Shown piece by piece: positions 7,401-13,174 of a stretch of DNA of 14,078 nt (position 1 is its first letter; each line of letters begins with the position of its first letter). The position numbers and the translations under genes are program-made. The DNA is from Candidatus Omnitrophota bacterium (lineage in GTDB: Bacteria; Omnitrophota; Gorgyraeia; 2-01-FULL-45-10), in NCBI GenBank assembly GCA_030691985.1, contig JAUYDB010000238.1:1-14078 (forward strand), given 5' to 3'. A model generated the notes under the pieces. That model was not told the DNA's origin, did no database searches, and saw nothing but the letters and a program-made list of their open reading frames with translations.

Positions 7401-9568
7401 CCAGCTCGATCAGGCCCGAAGGAATAATGGGATATCTTAATAGATGGAAAGTGCTCGAAGGCGATACCTTCGCCTTCATGAATCCGCACATGGACGACGA
7501 CATTTTGGCCATGATGCATATCATGAAATCGCTTCCGAAATCGTGCCAGTTTCATGTCTTCTACAACTCATACGGTTATACCGCGGTATACAGCGATTAC
7601 GTGTTGTGGCTTCTTGAGGCTGCGGAAAAATTGAACGATGAAGAGATAAAAAAACTAGGGCCGGCTGACAAAGAAAGACTATTTAACGAGTTGATTGCGG
7701 AGCGCGCGAACTATGATAGATATGTAGTGGCACCCAAGTTTGATTACGAACCGCACATGAGCGACAGAGAGAGAGGGCTGCGTGCCAGGATATTATTGAT
7801 AGATTTAAATGACAGGAAAGACCTGAAAGGCGATGAAAGGAAAAGGCTTCAGAATAAGTTCAGAACGGCCAAAGCGATAAGCCGGCTGAGAGGGTTTCTG
7901 GCGGAGGTAAACACGCGAAAGCCGCGCGACGGCGGTAGAGATCTTGTAATCATGAACTACGCCAAAACATCAGTGCGATTCATGGAGGCCGCCCCCGCCA
8001 TCATGCATTTAGGAATACCATATAGAAACATTCACTGGCCGCTTGATATAACATACGGTGCCCTCGGCAGGGCCGAAGCGATAAGTCGTGGCGATATCGA
8101 TAAGATGAAGCAAAGGATCGCTGATGTGCAACCGCGCGCGGTCTTTTTCTGCGGTGAAGGTTTTCCGGATTTTGGGGGGCACTCCAATACCGAGATGGGT
8201 ACATATATCAGCTTATTTGAACTTCTTGAGGAAAATAAGATAAGCCCTGAGACAATCCTTTTTCAATGGGCAGGCGTTTGGGACAGAATACCTGCGGAGT
8301 TAAGCCAGCTTGGCGTCGTTCTGACCAAGGAGGAATTGGAAGAACTTCAGGATGAGTTCAAATTTTTCTACCGAAGCCAAGCGTTGTTTACTGCGCCTGT
8401 GACCAATGCTTCTTCAGCGAAGCCTCAGTCATTTGCGGAAGACGTTGCTGTAACCGCAAGAGAGTCAGCTAAAGAGCTGCTTTCTCTGGTGAATTTGGCT
8501 CCTCCGCTTGCAAGCATTCTCAGCGACGGAGGCGGAGTGTTGAATTACAGGGTAAGGAGACTGGATGATCCTCGCGTAATATCCGAGGTTCAGATGAAGA
8601 AGCAGGAGCTTGAACGCGTGGGGCCGAGCACAAGACTCTCAAGCAGCAAGGCGTTAATTGGCGACCAGCCATACCCACAAAGGTTGTATGAATTGAACAA
8701 GCCTCTCGTAACATCGATGTGTGAAGCTGGGGCGATTTCAAATGACGAAAAGAAACTTTTTGAAAAACCAACCCACACGCCTTTGTTGAAAAAAGATGCC
8801 GTTGATGTCTTGTCAGATAGCGATAAGAATCTGCAACCCGGCACCGACAGGGCGGCCTCGAACGCCGTCGAGAACAGAACACGCCGCGGCGCCGCAGCTT
8901 TGCAGTACGAGCCTTTGTCCGCGACCGCCGTGGAGACCGCCTCGCCCGAGAGATTCCTCGGCGACATCACGAATGATAAGATCCTGTCGCAGAACCTGGG
9001 AGACGGCCTTGTTTCGCTCTTTAAACATAGAAAAGTAGCTCTTCTTTTTGACAGCGGAATGGGGGGTATCTATGGAAGTAATGCGCGGGCCGTATTCAGG
9101 GTGATCGAAGAGTTGAAGAAGGAACCGCAGTATAAAGAGTTCCTTGAGAACATGGAAGTCTATGAGGCTCCTCCCGAGAGGATGGCCGACAAAGCCAATG
9201 GGTACCTTGCGGATGGCGCGCTGGTATTTACCTTTGCCAGGGCTGACGCGAATGTGCGCAATTGCCTGAGGGGTGTTGAAGGAAAGGTGCGCGCCACATA
9301 TGTCGACGAGACGAGCCGCTTCCAGGCCGGTTTACCGCTAAATATCCGCTATCCACTTCCTCAGATTGTCGCGATTACCTTAGCGCAGGCCATCGACAAC
9401 CAGCCTGTAGATAAGCTCTCCGCGCTTCTCGAAAAGCTGTCGCTGGAGCTTAAGGATGAAGGCGGCGTATCTATATTTACGATCCTTCCCGGCATTAAGC
9501 AATACGATAACGAACAGGAAATAGTCCAGTGGTTCGCCAACCTTAAGACCCTCTTAAGGCACGCCTAG
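1493..9568 (+). CDS. Giant secreted multidomain protein: AroE-like, sugar kinase-like, metallopeptidase-like, HEAT, NagB-like and PIG-L-like domains
   Basis: A single 2691-residue frame. Order by residue: signal peptide 1-27 (basic start, IIVITLMMVSFT core, cleavage likely after A27); shikimate-dehydrogenase-like about 180-485 with Rossmann GVGATG (315-320), 'DIIINVTGLGKQG' and 'AIDLNYRP'; aminoglycoside-phosphotransferase/N-acetylhexosamine-1-kinase-like about 495-850 with GGYINDTY (508), catalytic HGDT (716-719) and 'FIDLDTIQKG'; hydrophobic segments about 895-941, then HEIFH (996-1000) followed by NE at 1016-1017, then more hydrophobic segments to 1062; HEAT-like helices about 1067-1363; NagB-like about 1412-1870 (TGGSP at 1457, D1533, 'GKGHIGFCESG' with H1728); PIG-L/LmbE-like about 1990-2280 (NPHMDDD, H1999/D2001/D2002, later H2230); unrecognised C-terminal domain about 2480-2691 starting 'KVALLFDSGMGG'. 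The adjacent NagB and PIG-L pair resembles a known two-domain fusion family in Bacteroidetes and others. No Shine-Dalgarno precedes the ATG. Each domain call rests on motifs I can see; activity and processing are unknown. It is followed by an inverted repeat, so it is probably monocistronic. Confidence 0.9.
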   Translation: MKIPRFLKIIVITLMMVSFTSHEVMLANPDIGINSSTLQVQSRFNPAADQSLLDRTLIELPLKYILEKIPDIRGFRRSFWFSPEINYAAHFNFSGEESYEGNGRVITCVLKHTPSGQTQMYEAVIASDKSFSLRAAHPAAEKPNIDHRPLPGSDRTPAARPQVFIAWIKRIAEAKRLRYDSDTRFILHVGENLTDSQTYHIYNYMFNALGVNMLCVPFETPLEDLASIVEAFGNEPSVVAMTIGEPHKLAIGKIVKDAEVAEDSDADIGMSLLVKKEKGGLVLVQRKGEEWVKWFEENVGKPETALTGKTVTILGVGATGRRIAEALVEKGIKRIVLSDIDAGKAAGFAAKLKKEARSPIEIITIDAESEDRPMSEGLYREISGSDIIINVTGLGKQGKRIEVSPLIGSAAAIPSDSIAIDLNYRPAKTKFLRQAEARGAATHNGLGYFQYTNSFQARDILRYTGGGERAFDEIIEKTVQFPVINAFNAFESGFEAAPENCKVEVIRGGYINDTYRLTNSATGRKYIVQKVKPIFDIGAIDINLQIFEEAQKRAAQQGIVPSGWCAMTYLNIKGVSKKIYYDNEGNAWRVMNAVPDEAHIVRSFNEIPAEDQMDVAQSLGKALLTFRRMLETVPLDSWAEPLPNFHNHQYHLNYLDSIIRGEEVVLSLSRNPDRKVRKKSEIMTRYADRIAALLEKIQARRGLAASVPETDMAVAHGDTQINNVVFMRNKETNKLVCTGFIDLDTIQKGYRLEDISDALRSAGNTAGDNPVSIDDVVMDSGVISNIIRGSLSEISRLYGPKKADEDRSRLLDETRAFIYELCIRFFADTLVGNQYFSLKPGEADDVNLYRAEVQMRALEKLEEMLPELKKAVGIKETSVREDRPDNTPLQSTAAGTAWTAASAGAIALLSVPLAISGIIPWSVTIGLAATSAILFVNAAAGRKSLDELTPQQARVPNIFIDSREIAHYTNFRDWLKELRSSFLNLQFNGFVTYIFHEIFHSFSNSKFRILRAISRNEIFAYTMQAVSIASVSTISFCYFGTPSLVTLTTVGFAAAMATGMGRDDGQVNSASHEIKQKIIALRAALTAQDYLSSIQPIRELGDASLLLKKDPIVEHEVIPILFEVVKIYNQMKPIDHVRQAACAAINSLGKAAVSIVTLSTDIPSGSLSAVIELLVKLACSSRDSRLQQEALSAVDVIGRPAVLSLIHGIEDSVIREAVSSPELLRKLGQLCVLFKDSAQIKEEGVKVLCRVSNISGSDELAGREHIRETAISALGELGVVLGENDPLLSSKIIPQLRNKAFYARDTQDNALAASFLVKIGAPAIPLLLETAEDAKFHREAIETLVRIGQPAIKPLMELLKKKGWGFQKVVREDIYELNTRGIPNAYLFVKALEGLILTQPLGDLLELYNRSQYKKPPYMTVRVEDDMDRAGDAFAAEIIRGLQYWRNEPEIAIHLCTGGSPFIGYRKLGGDTFLKDEGRYKPEELEEMRKKYGRMDSILESWDTNETQNFLVANGLDPTIKPDMSKVIAFAVDGVFPQKETDYFAFANLLDNVCDLWGIPGGKRDRERLTEEEWRTLRNKHRRFFRGDVNVRKVDGRWVTTEIVSQKYGEILADIDKNGLKIREYQAACLLRGDRDGFSIDTETNPMRLEKGKVVSYVLKREAPGRDFKVEEHEIKPLDPNNPKDMLQYWYLEGMRNQAIMMREEAEKQGGAHITLLGVGYSYEGKGHIGFCESGTPFEQTCFINGIYDHDATFHISGAHAKEFYGFKNMFVDTESVRMPRFGFITFGPADLLRRQDHHRRFIYSTDRDISKEVYVIIIATDNYKSPSVSKAVERDMDPAYPLSLTQGSRGVYVLERAAARELRVLQRLWEFQVFPPEAWTLTLVRWYLILFAKSIGCKIRDTNFRAGIRLKKWLEMSPEEKRKLEREDPARVQTHKNRIRNVLNLMKALRKMGHNPDLFAQYVDDEIQASSIRPEGIMGYLNRWKVLEGDTFAFMNPHMDDDILAMMHIMKSLPKSCQFHVFYNSYGYTAVYSDYVLWLLEAAEKLNDEEIKKLGPADKERLFNELIAERANYDRYVVAPKFDYEPHMSDRERGLRARILLIDLNDRKDLKGDERKRLQNKFRTAKAISRLRGFLAEVNTRKPRDGGRDLVIMNYAKTSVRFMEAAPAIMHLGIPYRNIHWPLDITYGALGRAEAISRGDIDKMKQRIADVQPRAVFFCGEGFPDFGGHSNTEMGTYISLFELLEENKISPETILFQWAGVWDRIPAELSQLGVVLTKEELEELQDEFKFFYRSQALFTAPVTNASSAKPQSFAEDVAVTARESAKELLSLVNLAPPLASILSDGGGVLNYRVRRLDDPRVISEVQMKKQELERVGPSTRLSSSKALIGDQPYPQRLYELNKPLVTSMCEAGAISNDEKKLFEKPTHTPLLKKDAVDVLSDSDKNLQPGTDRAASNAVENRTRRGAAALQYEPLSATAVETASPERFLGDITNDKILSQNLGDGLVSLFKHRKVALLFDSGMGGIYGSNARAVFRVIEELKKEPQYKEFLENMEVYEAPPERMADKANGYLADGALVFTFARADANVRNCLRGVEGKVRATYVDETSRFQAGLPLNIRYPLPQIVAITLAQAIDNQPVDKLSALLEKLSLELKDEGGVSIFTILPGIKQYDNEQEIVQWFANLKTLLRHA

Positions 9569-9579
9569 GGGAAAAACAA

Positions 9580-9639
9580 AAAAATGGGGACAGTCCCAAT
9601 CAATACGAAATATGTGCTTTTGGGACAGTCCCCATTTTT
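9580..9639. repeat. Inverted GGGGACAGTCCC pair, likely terminator of the giant gene
   Basis: AAAAATGGGGACAGTCCCAA (9580-9599) and TTGGGACAGTCCCCATTTTT (9620-9639) are inverted copies with one central mismatch, separated by 20 bases, beginning 12 bases after the stop. Each arm is itself palindromic. The T-run at the right end and A-run at the left fit bidirectional termination. It is a different family from the GGGGTCTGACCC element. Confidence 0.8.
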
Positions 9640-9653
9640 CCATTTCCCGCCAT

Positions 9654-9721
9654 AAATTCCGAAATTCCGAAATAATCATTGATTGTTTGCCTCTTGTGCA
9701 ATATAATGCAAGTCATGCAAG
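9654..9721 (+). promoter_or_regulatory. Promoter and possible operator of the HTH gene
   Basis: TTGATT (9679-9684), a 17-base spacer and a perfect TATAAT (9702-9707) make a strong sigma70-type promoter. Repeats surround it: tandem AAATTCCG (9654-9661, 9662-9669) just upstream, and TGCAAGT twice (9706-9712, 9715-9721) across the -10 and start site. The downstream gene encodes an HTH protein, so these repeats are candidate autoregulatory operators (inference). Confidence 0.65.
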
Positions 9722-9757
9722 TAAACAAAAGCGGTTATCTCACAGGAGTATCTACCC

Positions 9758-9943
9758 ATGGACATAATCAAAGAGCTTGAACTTTATCGCCTCGAAAACA
9801 GGATCACACAGGTTGCGCTTGCCAAGGAGATCGGCGTTAACTTCTCTACCGTAAGCCGATGGTTCAACGGCAAGACCAAACCGAACAAAATTCAGCAGTA
9901 TCATATAGGAAAATATTTAAAAAATAAAAGGATCGGGATATGA
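9758..9943 (+). CDS. Small XRE/HTH_3-type DNA-binding protein
   Basis: A 61-residue protein that is almost entirely one helix-turn-helix: 'RLENRITQVALAKEIGVNFSTVSRWFNGKTKPN' has the Cro/CI layout, with recognition helix around 'NFSTVSRWFNG', then a short helix and basic tail 'KYLKNKRIGI'. AGGAG (9744-9748) lies 9 bases before the ATG and the promoter at 9679-9707 drives it. Its TGA overlaps the ATG of the next gene (ATGA), so the two are translationally coupled. It probably regulates, or once regulated, the adjoining DUF1016/restriction cluster. An antitoxin-like role is possible but unsupported. Confidence 0.85.
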   Translation: MDIIKELELYRLENRITQVALAKEIGVNFSTVSRWFNGKTKPNKIQQYHIGKYLKNKRIGI

Positions 9944-10269
9944 AATATAATTTAATTAATTCCAAAGAATACAAAGTTTGGCTTGCGGATATTAAGGCAA
10001 GAGTCCGCAGCGCTCAGATCAAAGCGGCGTTGAGTGTAAACATTGAATTACTCAAGCTCTACTGGAGTATCGGCGCGGATATTGTCGCCAGACAAAAAAA
10101 TACCAAATGGGGTGATAGTTTTCTATTCCGGCTTAGCAAGGACTTAATGGCGGAGTTTCCCGATATGAAGGGTTTTTCAGAACGCAATTTGAAATATATC
10201 AGACAATGGCATGTGTTTTTCAACAGAGGAAAAGCAATTGGGCAACAGGTTGTTGCCCAAATTACGTAA
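9940..10269 (+). CDS. DUF1016 (YhcG-type) N-terminal domain protein, truncated
   Basis: The 109 residues match the N-terminal helical domain of DUF1016/YhcG proteins: 'YKVWLADIKARVRSAQIKAALSVNIELLKLYWSIGADIV', 'GDSFLFRLSKDLMAEFPDMKGFSERNLKYIRQWHVFF' and 'QQVVAQI'. Full-length members are about 330-380 residues and carry a C-terminal PD-(D/E)XK nuclease domain. Here the frame meets TAA right after VAQI, where intact relatives continue with 'PWGHN'. No continuation appears in the other frames to 10395, so the nuclease part is deleted rather than frameshifted. DUF1016 genes often sit in type I restriction-modification clusters, matching the hsdR remnant next door. The start overlaps the HTH stop. 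Likely a non-functional remnant; expression of the lone domain cannot be excluded. Confidence 0.8.
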   Translation: MKYNLINSKEYKVWLADIKARVRSAQIKAALSVNIELLKLYWSIGADIVARQKNTKWGDSFLFRLSKDLMAEFPDMKGFSERNLKYIRQWHVFFNRGKAIGQQVVAQIT

Positions 10270-10326
10270 TTTGCACTAACTGGGCTTGTTGAAAAACGAT
10301 GAACTATTCGGAAAATCCGAATAGTT
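10239..10326. repeat. Cluster of palindromes at the DUF1016 truncation point
   Basis: Three structures lie in a row. TTGGGCAAC (10239-10247) pairs with GTTGCCCAA (10252-10260). CAAATTACGTAATTTG (10258-10273) is a perfect 16-base palindrome containing the TAA stop. AACTATTCGGA (10302-10312) pairs with TCCGAATAGTT (10316-10326) around AAA. The 126-base gap to the next gene is otherwise without a reading frame. The cluster coincides with the loss of the DUF1016 C-terminus. Confidence 0.75.
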
Positions 10327-10395
10327 GCAGAATTCCTGGCACAGTGCGCCGAGAATTGCAAGCAAAGCGAAGACAAGAGAAGAGAAAAGAATAGT

Positions 10396-11076
10396 ATGTC
10401 CAAAGACAGTATAAGCGAAGCTAAGACCAGAATTAAAATCATTGACCCTCTCTTGACTGCGGCCGGATGGAATCTGAACGATCTTACCAAGGTGCGCAGG
10501 GAGGTTCCGGTTGATGGTTATGACGCGGAGCCCTGGAAAGGGGTTACAGATTATTGTCTATATGACTCACGGAATAATGTCTTGGCTGTCGTTGAGGCTA
10601 AGAAGGCAAGTCGGAGCCCCAGAGAAGCTGATGCACAGTTACGGTATTACGTTGAGTATATAGGGAAAAAGCAAGATTTCACTCCATTTGGTTTTATGTC
10701 GAATGGGATTAACACATATTTTTGGGAGGTTGGGCTTGCCCATCCTAGATTGGTTGCCGGATTCTATAGCCCTGATGACCTAAGCCGCTTGCTTTTCATT
10801 CGGCAGAATCAGCAAACTCTCAGTGAATCACTTATCAGCTCAAGTATTGTGAATCGCCCTTATCAACACGAGGCTGTCAGGAGAGTCTGTGAGGCATTTA
10901 GCGAAGGTAAGCGACGTGCCCTGTTAGTTATGGCTACAGGGACAGGGAAGACGCGGACAACAATGGCTTTGATCGAATTGTTTTTAAAGACCAATCAGGC
11001 CAGAAATATTCTTTTTCTGGCTGATCGTGATGCGCTTGTTGAGCAGGCACTCCCCAGCAAATCTGTGACAGTGTAG
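10396..11076 (+). pseudogene. hsdR: Type I restriction enzyme R subunit, N-terminal fragment
   Basis: HsdR is the nuclease/translocase subunit of type I restriction enzymes. The fragment carries the EcoEI-type N-terminal nuclease domain, with PD-(D/E)XK residues D52 ('VTDYCLYD') and E67-A-K69 ('VVEAKK'), then the start of the helicase: Q-tip-like 'RPYQHEAVRRVCEAF', Walker A 'MATGTGKT' (179-186) and motif Ia 'NILFLADRDALVEQAL'. Intact subunits are about 750-1000 residues. Here 226 remain, ending in unrelated 'PSKSVTV' inside a 13-bp inverted repeat. The DEAD box and all later motor motifs are missing, and no hsdM or hsdS is present. Purine-rich AGAGAAGAGAAAAG precedes the ATG. Nuclease activity of the fragment is untested; restriction function is almost certainly lost. 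Confidence 0.85.
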
Positions 11077-11089
11077 CAGATTTGCTGGG
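11053..11089. repeat. 13-bp perfect inverted repeat at the hsdR truncation point
   Basis: CCCAGCAAATCTG (11053-11065) and CAGATTTGCTGGG (11077-11089) are perfect inverted copies around an 11-base loop that contains the TAG stop of the hsdR fragment. It marks the precise point where homology to HsdR ends. Confidence 0.85.
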
Positions 11090-11175
11090 ATAGCTTGAAG
11101 CGGATATTAAACAAGGTGCGCTTATAAAGTAGTGTCAAAAGAACCTAAAAATACTAACAAGATAGAAGGAACTAT

Positions 11176-12813
11176 ATGACAGAGACGACCAAAGAACAGC
11201 TTGAAAAATGGTTGAGGCAAATCGAGGACATCGATCTTGAGTTCAAATTAGCTTCAAATAATTTTGATAGCAGTAGAGGGAGTTTATTCGATTATTGTGC
11301 TGCCATCGCTAACGGCAGGGGTGGCAAGTTGATTTTAGGAGTTCGAGATAAATCACGCGAAGCAGTAGGGACAAACTACGCTATGGGAACACATACAAAA
11401 TTATCACATGAGATCTGGGAACGGATTCGGCTCCATGTTGATATTGAGGAGCTATATTATAACGAGAAACGAGTTCTTATTTTTCATATTCCAAAACATC
11501 CCCCTGCTACGAGAATAAAATCCGGCGGCAAAAATGATAAATACGTTTATCCGATTCGCCGCGGCGAATCGTTTGGCGAGATGGATGACCAAAAAACCCG
11601 CGAGATTCTTAATGAGGCTCAACCCGATTTTACCGCTGACGTCGTGGCCGGGTCGATCCGCGATGATTTATTGCCTGCCGCAATTGAGAATTTGAATAAG
11701 AAATGGGCCAAGGAATCAGAGCGTAAAGATTTTCTTGCCTTCGATGCCGAAAAGACGTTGAAAAATATTGGCTTGATTGCCGGCGCGGGAATTACTTACT
11801 CTGCGTTGATACTTGTCGGTAGGCAAGACTCCATTAGAAAGTATCTTCCGGACGCAGAGATTATCTTTGAATGGCGAAATGACCCGAAACAAACTCATTA
11901 CGATTTTAGGAAAAATTGGCGGGATGCCTTCGTTGAAATAGATGACGACATATGGAACGTGATTAACGCCCGCAACATCCGCATTCCGTTCCAGGAAGGA
12001 TTTTTTCAACGTGAGGTTTGGGGATTTGACGAGAAGTCAATTCGCGAGGCTGTTCATAATGCTGTTATGCATCGGGATTATTCGATAAAAGGCAGATCCA
12101 TATTTATCAAAGCGTCTCCTCACGAGTTTTATATTGAAAGTCCCGGAGGTTTTCCGCCAGGAATTACGCTTGATAATATTCTTTATGAAAAGGCGTGGCG
12201 CAATCGCTCTTTGGCGGAAGCTTTTGAAAAGATAGGGTTAGCTGAAAGGTCAAGTCAGGGGCTGGATGACATTTTTGAACAGTCTATCCGGGACGGAAAA
12301 GGACTGCCGGATCTTTCAAAAAGCGATGCTTATACTGTACGGTTATCCATTCCGGCGCAGGTTAAGGACAAAGATTTTATACTGTATCTTAATCGCATAA
12401 CCAACGAACGTCAGATAAATTTATCTTTTGTGGAAATCTATGAACTGGAACAGATACGCGAGCAGCAGGAGATAAAAAGTCCTAAATTTAAGGATAAATT
12501 TTTGAAGCTTGGTATTATTGAAAAGATAGGCCGCACAAGCGGAGCGAAGTATATTCTTTCCCATAAATATTATGCTTCCATAGGAAAATCTGGCACGCAT
12601 ACACGCCTTACCGGATTATCAAGAGAAGAAAAGAAAGCGCTCATTTTGAAACATCTACAAACAAAGGGTAAGGGAAATTTCCGGCAGTTTGCGGATGCGT
12701 TTCCTCAATTAGAGCGTAGTGGTATTACTAATCTGTTGATGGAATTAAAGCGCGAAGGTAAAATAAAATATACCGGATCACGTAAGAGCGGCTATTGGGA
12801 AATTAAAACATAG
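11176..12813 (+). CDS. AlbA_2 (Schlafen-like) and HATPase_c_4 domain protein
   Basis: A 545-residue protein. The N-terminal AlbA_2/Schlafen-like domain (about 15-140) shows 'EDIDLEFKLA', 'DYCAAIANGRGGKLILGVRD' and 'KYVYPIRRGES'. A central region (about 285-340) matches the GHKL-type HATPase of this family: 'SIREAVHNAVMHRDYSIKG' with the N-box-like E..HNA..HRDY, then 'FYIESPGGFPPGIT'. The C-terminus (about 430-545) looks like winged-helix DNA-binding segments. Such proteins are called ATP-binding or putative transcriptional regulators and are common in mobile and defence islands; the biochemical role is unsettled. AAGGA (11166-11170) lies 5 bases before ATG. It is full length, unlike the three genes before it, and starts 99 bases after the hsdR remnant, so it may be the one functional island gene. 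Confidence 0.85.
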   Translation: MTETTKEQLEKWLRQIEDIDLEFKLASNNFDSSRGSLFDYCAAIANGRGGKLILGVRDKSREAVGTNYAMGTHTKLSHEIWERIRLHVDIEELYYNEKRVLIFHIPKHPPATRIKSGGKNDKYVYPIRRGESFGEMDDQKTREILNEAQPDFTADVVAGSIRDDLLPAAIENLNKKWAKESERKDFLAFDAEKTLKNIGLIAGAGITYSALILVGRQDSIRKYLPDAEIIFEWRNDPKQTHYDFRKNWRDAFVEIDDDIWNVINARNIRIPFQEGFFQREVWGFDEKSIREAVHNAVMHRDYSIKGRSIFIKASPHEFYIESPGGFPPGITLDNILYEKAWRNRSLAEAFEKIGLAERSSQGLDDIFEQSIRDGKGLPDLSKSDAYTVRLSIPAQVKDKDFILYLNRITNERQINLSFVEIYELEQIREQQEIKSPKFKDKFLKLGIIEKIGRTSGAKYILSHKYYASIGKSGTHTRLTGLSREEKKALILKHLQTKGKGNFRQFADAFPQLERSGITNLLMELKREGKIKYTGSRKSGYWEIKT

Positions 12814-12998
12814 GGTTATTCGTATAGGTTTTGTAACTATGTATATATATGTGTAGTTTATATGTACAAAGTCATAACTCATTTAAATGTAAAAGGTTAT
12901 GTTTTTTGAAGTTATGTATAAAAGAACAATCCCAGACCTGTCCCTGATTGAGATAATTATAGAGTCATCGCGATGAAACGAGCCATCTTAGCGAATAA

Positions 12999-13098
12999 TG
13001 GGGACGGTTCTATTTTTGAGAACGGCATGGGGGACGTGTCAAAAAGGGGCATGTCATATTTGAGTGTCCCAAAGCGACACGTACCCTTAATATGAGGT
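12999..13098. repeat. GGGGACG-type palindromic repeat remnant
   Basis: GGGGACGGTTCT (to 13011) faces AGAACGG (from 13019). GGGACGTGTC (13031-13040) faces GACACGTACCC (13076-13086), an inverted match with one extra base. Composition resembles the GGGGACAGTCCC repeat after the giant gene, but the symmetry is decayed. Probably an old member of a dispersed repeat family. Confidence 0.55.
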
Positions 13099-13108
13099 CA
13101 AAAAATAT

Positions 13109-13158
13109 TCTAACCAGGTTAGAAAGTCCTCACTCTAACCTGGTTAGAGTTCTTTTTC
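13109..13158. terminator. Double TCTAACC/GGTTAGA palindrome with T-tract
   Basis: TCTAACCAGGTTAGA (13109-13123) and TCTAACCTGGTTAGA (13134-13148) are each odd-centre palindromes and also exact inverted copies of each other across a 10-base gap. Together they make a 15-bp stem followed by TTCTTTTT and preceded by an A-run. This fits a bidirectional intrinsic terminator. Two dyad operator sites for a regulator are an alternative. Confidence 0.6.
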
Positions 13159-13174
13159 CTACCCAGGGTATAAA

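Larger units (their letters stand above)
12814..13174. other. Gene-free spacer, AT-rich then palindrome-rich
   Basis: 12814-12960 is very AT-rich (TATATATATG runs, several GTTATG/CATAAC words) with no reading frame of note. TCATCGCGATGA (12965-12976) is a 12-base palindrome. Two further repeat structures follow and are listed separately. A 40-codon frame at 12973-13095 runs straight through the repeats and is not called as a gene. Confidence 0.7.

Noticed and set aside
8520..9038. Several overlapping frames on both strands
   Set aside because: This is a GC-rich linker part of the giant gene; the alternative frames are rich in Arg/Ser/Pro and lack motifs or start signals.
10270..10395. Frameshifted continuation of DUF1016
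   Set aside because: None of the three forward frames shows the expected PWGHN or later nuclease motifs; the segment holds hairpins only.
11095..11128. Promoter for the AlbA_2 gene (TTGAAG ... TATAAA)
   Set aside because: The 22-base spacer is too long for a normal sigma70 promoter and no better pair is seen.
12973..13095. 40-codon frame starting ATGAAACGAGCC
   Set aside because: It runs through the GGGGACG palindromic repeat, has no ribosome binding site and no recognisable family.
13109..13148. Integron attC-like site because of the GGTTAGA/TCTAACC cores
   Set aside because: The cores do not fit GTTRRRY/RYYYAAC, no integrase is present, and the structure is a simple double palindrome.
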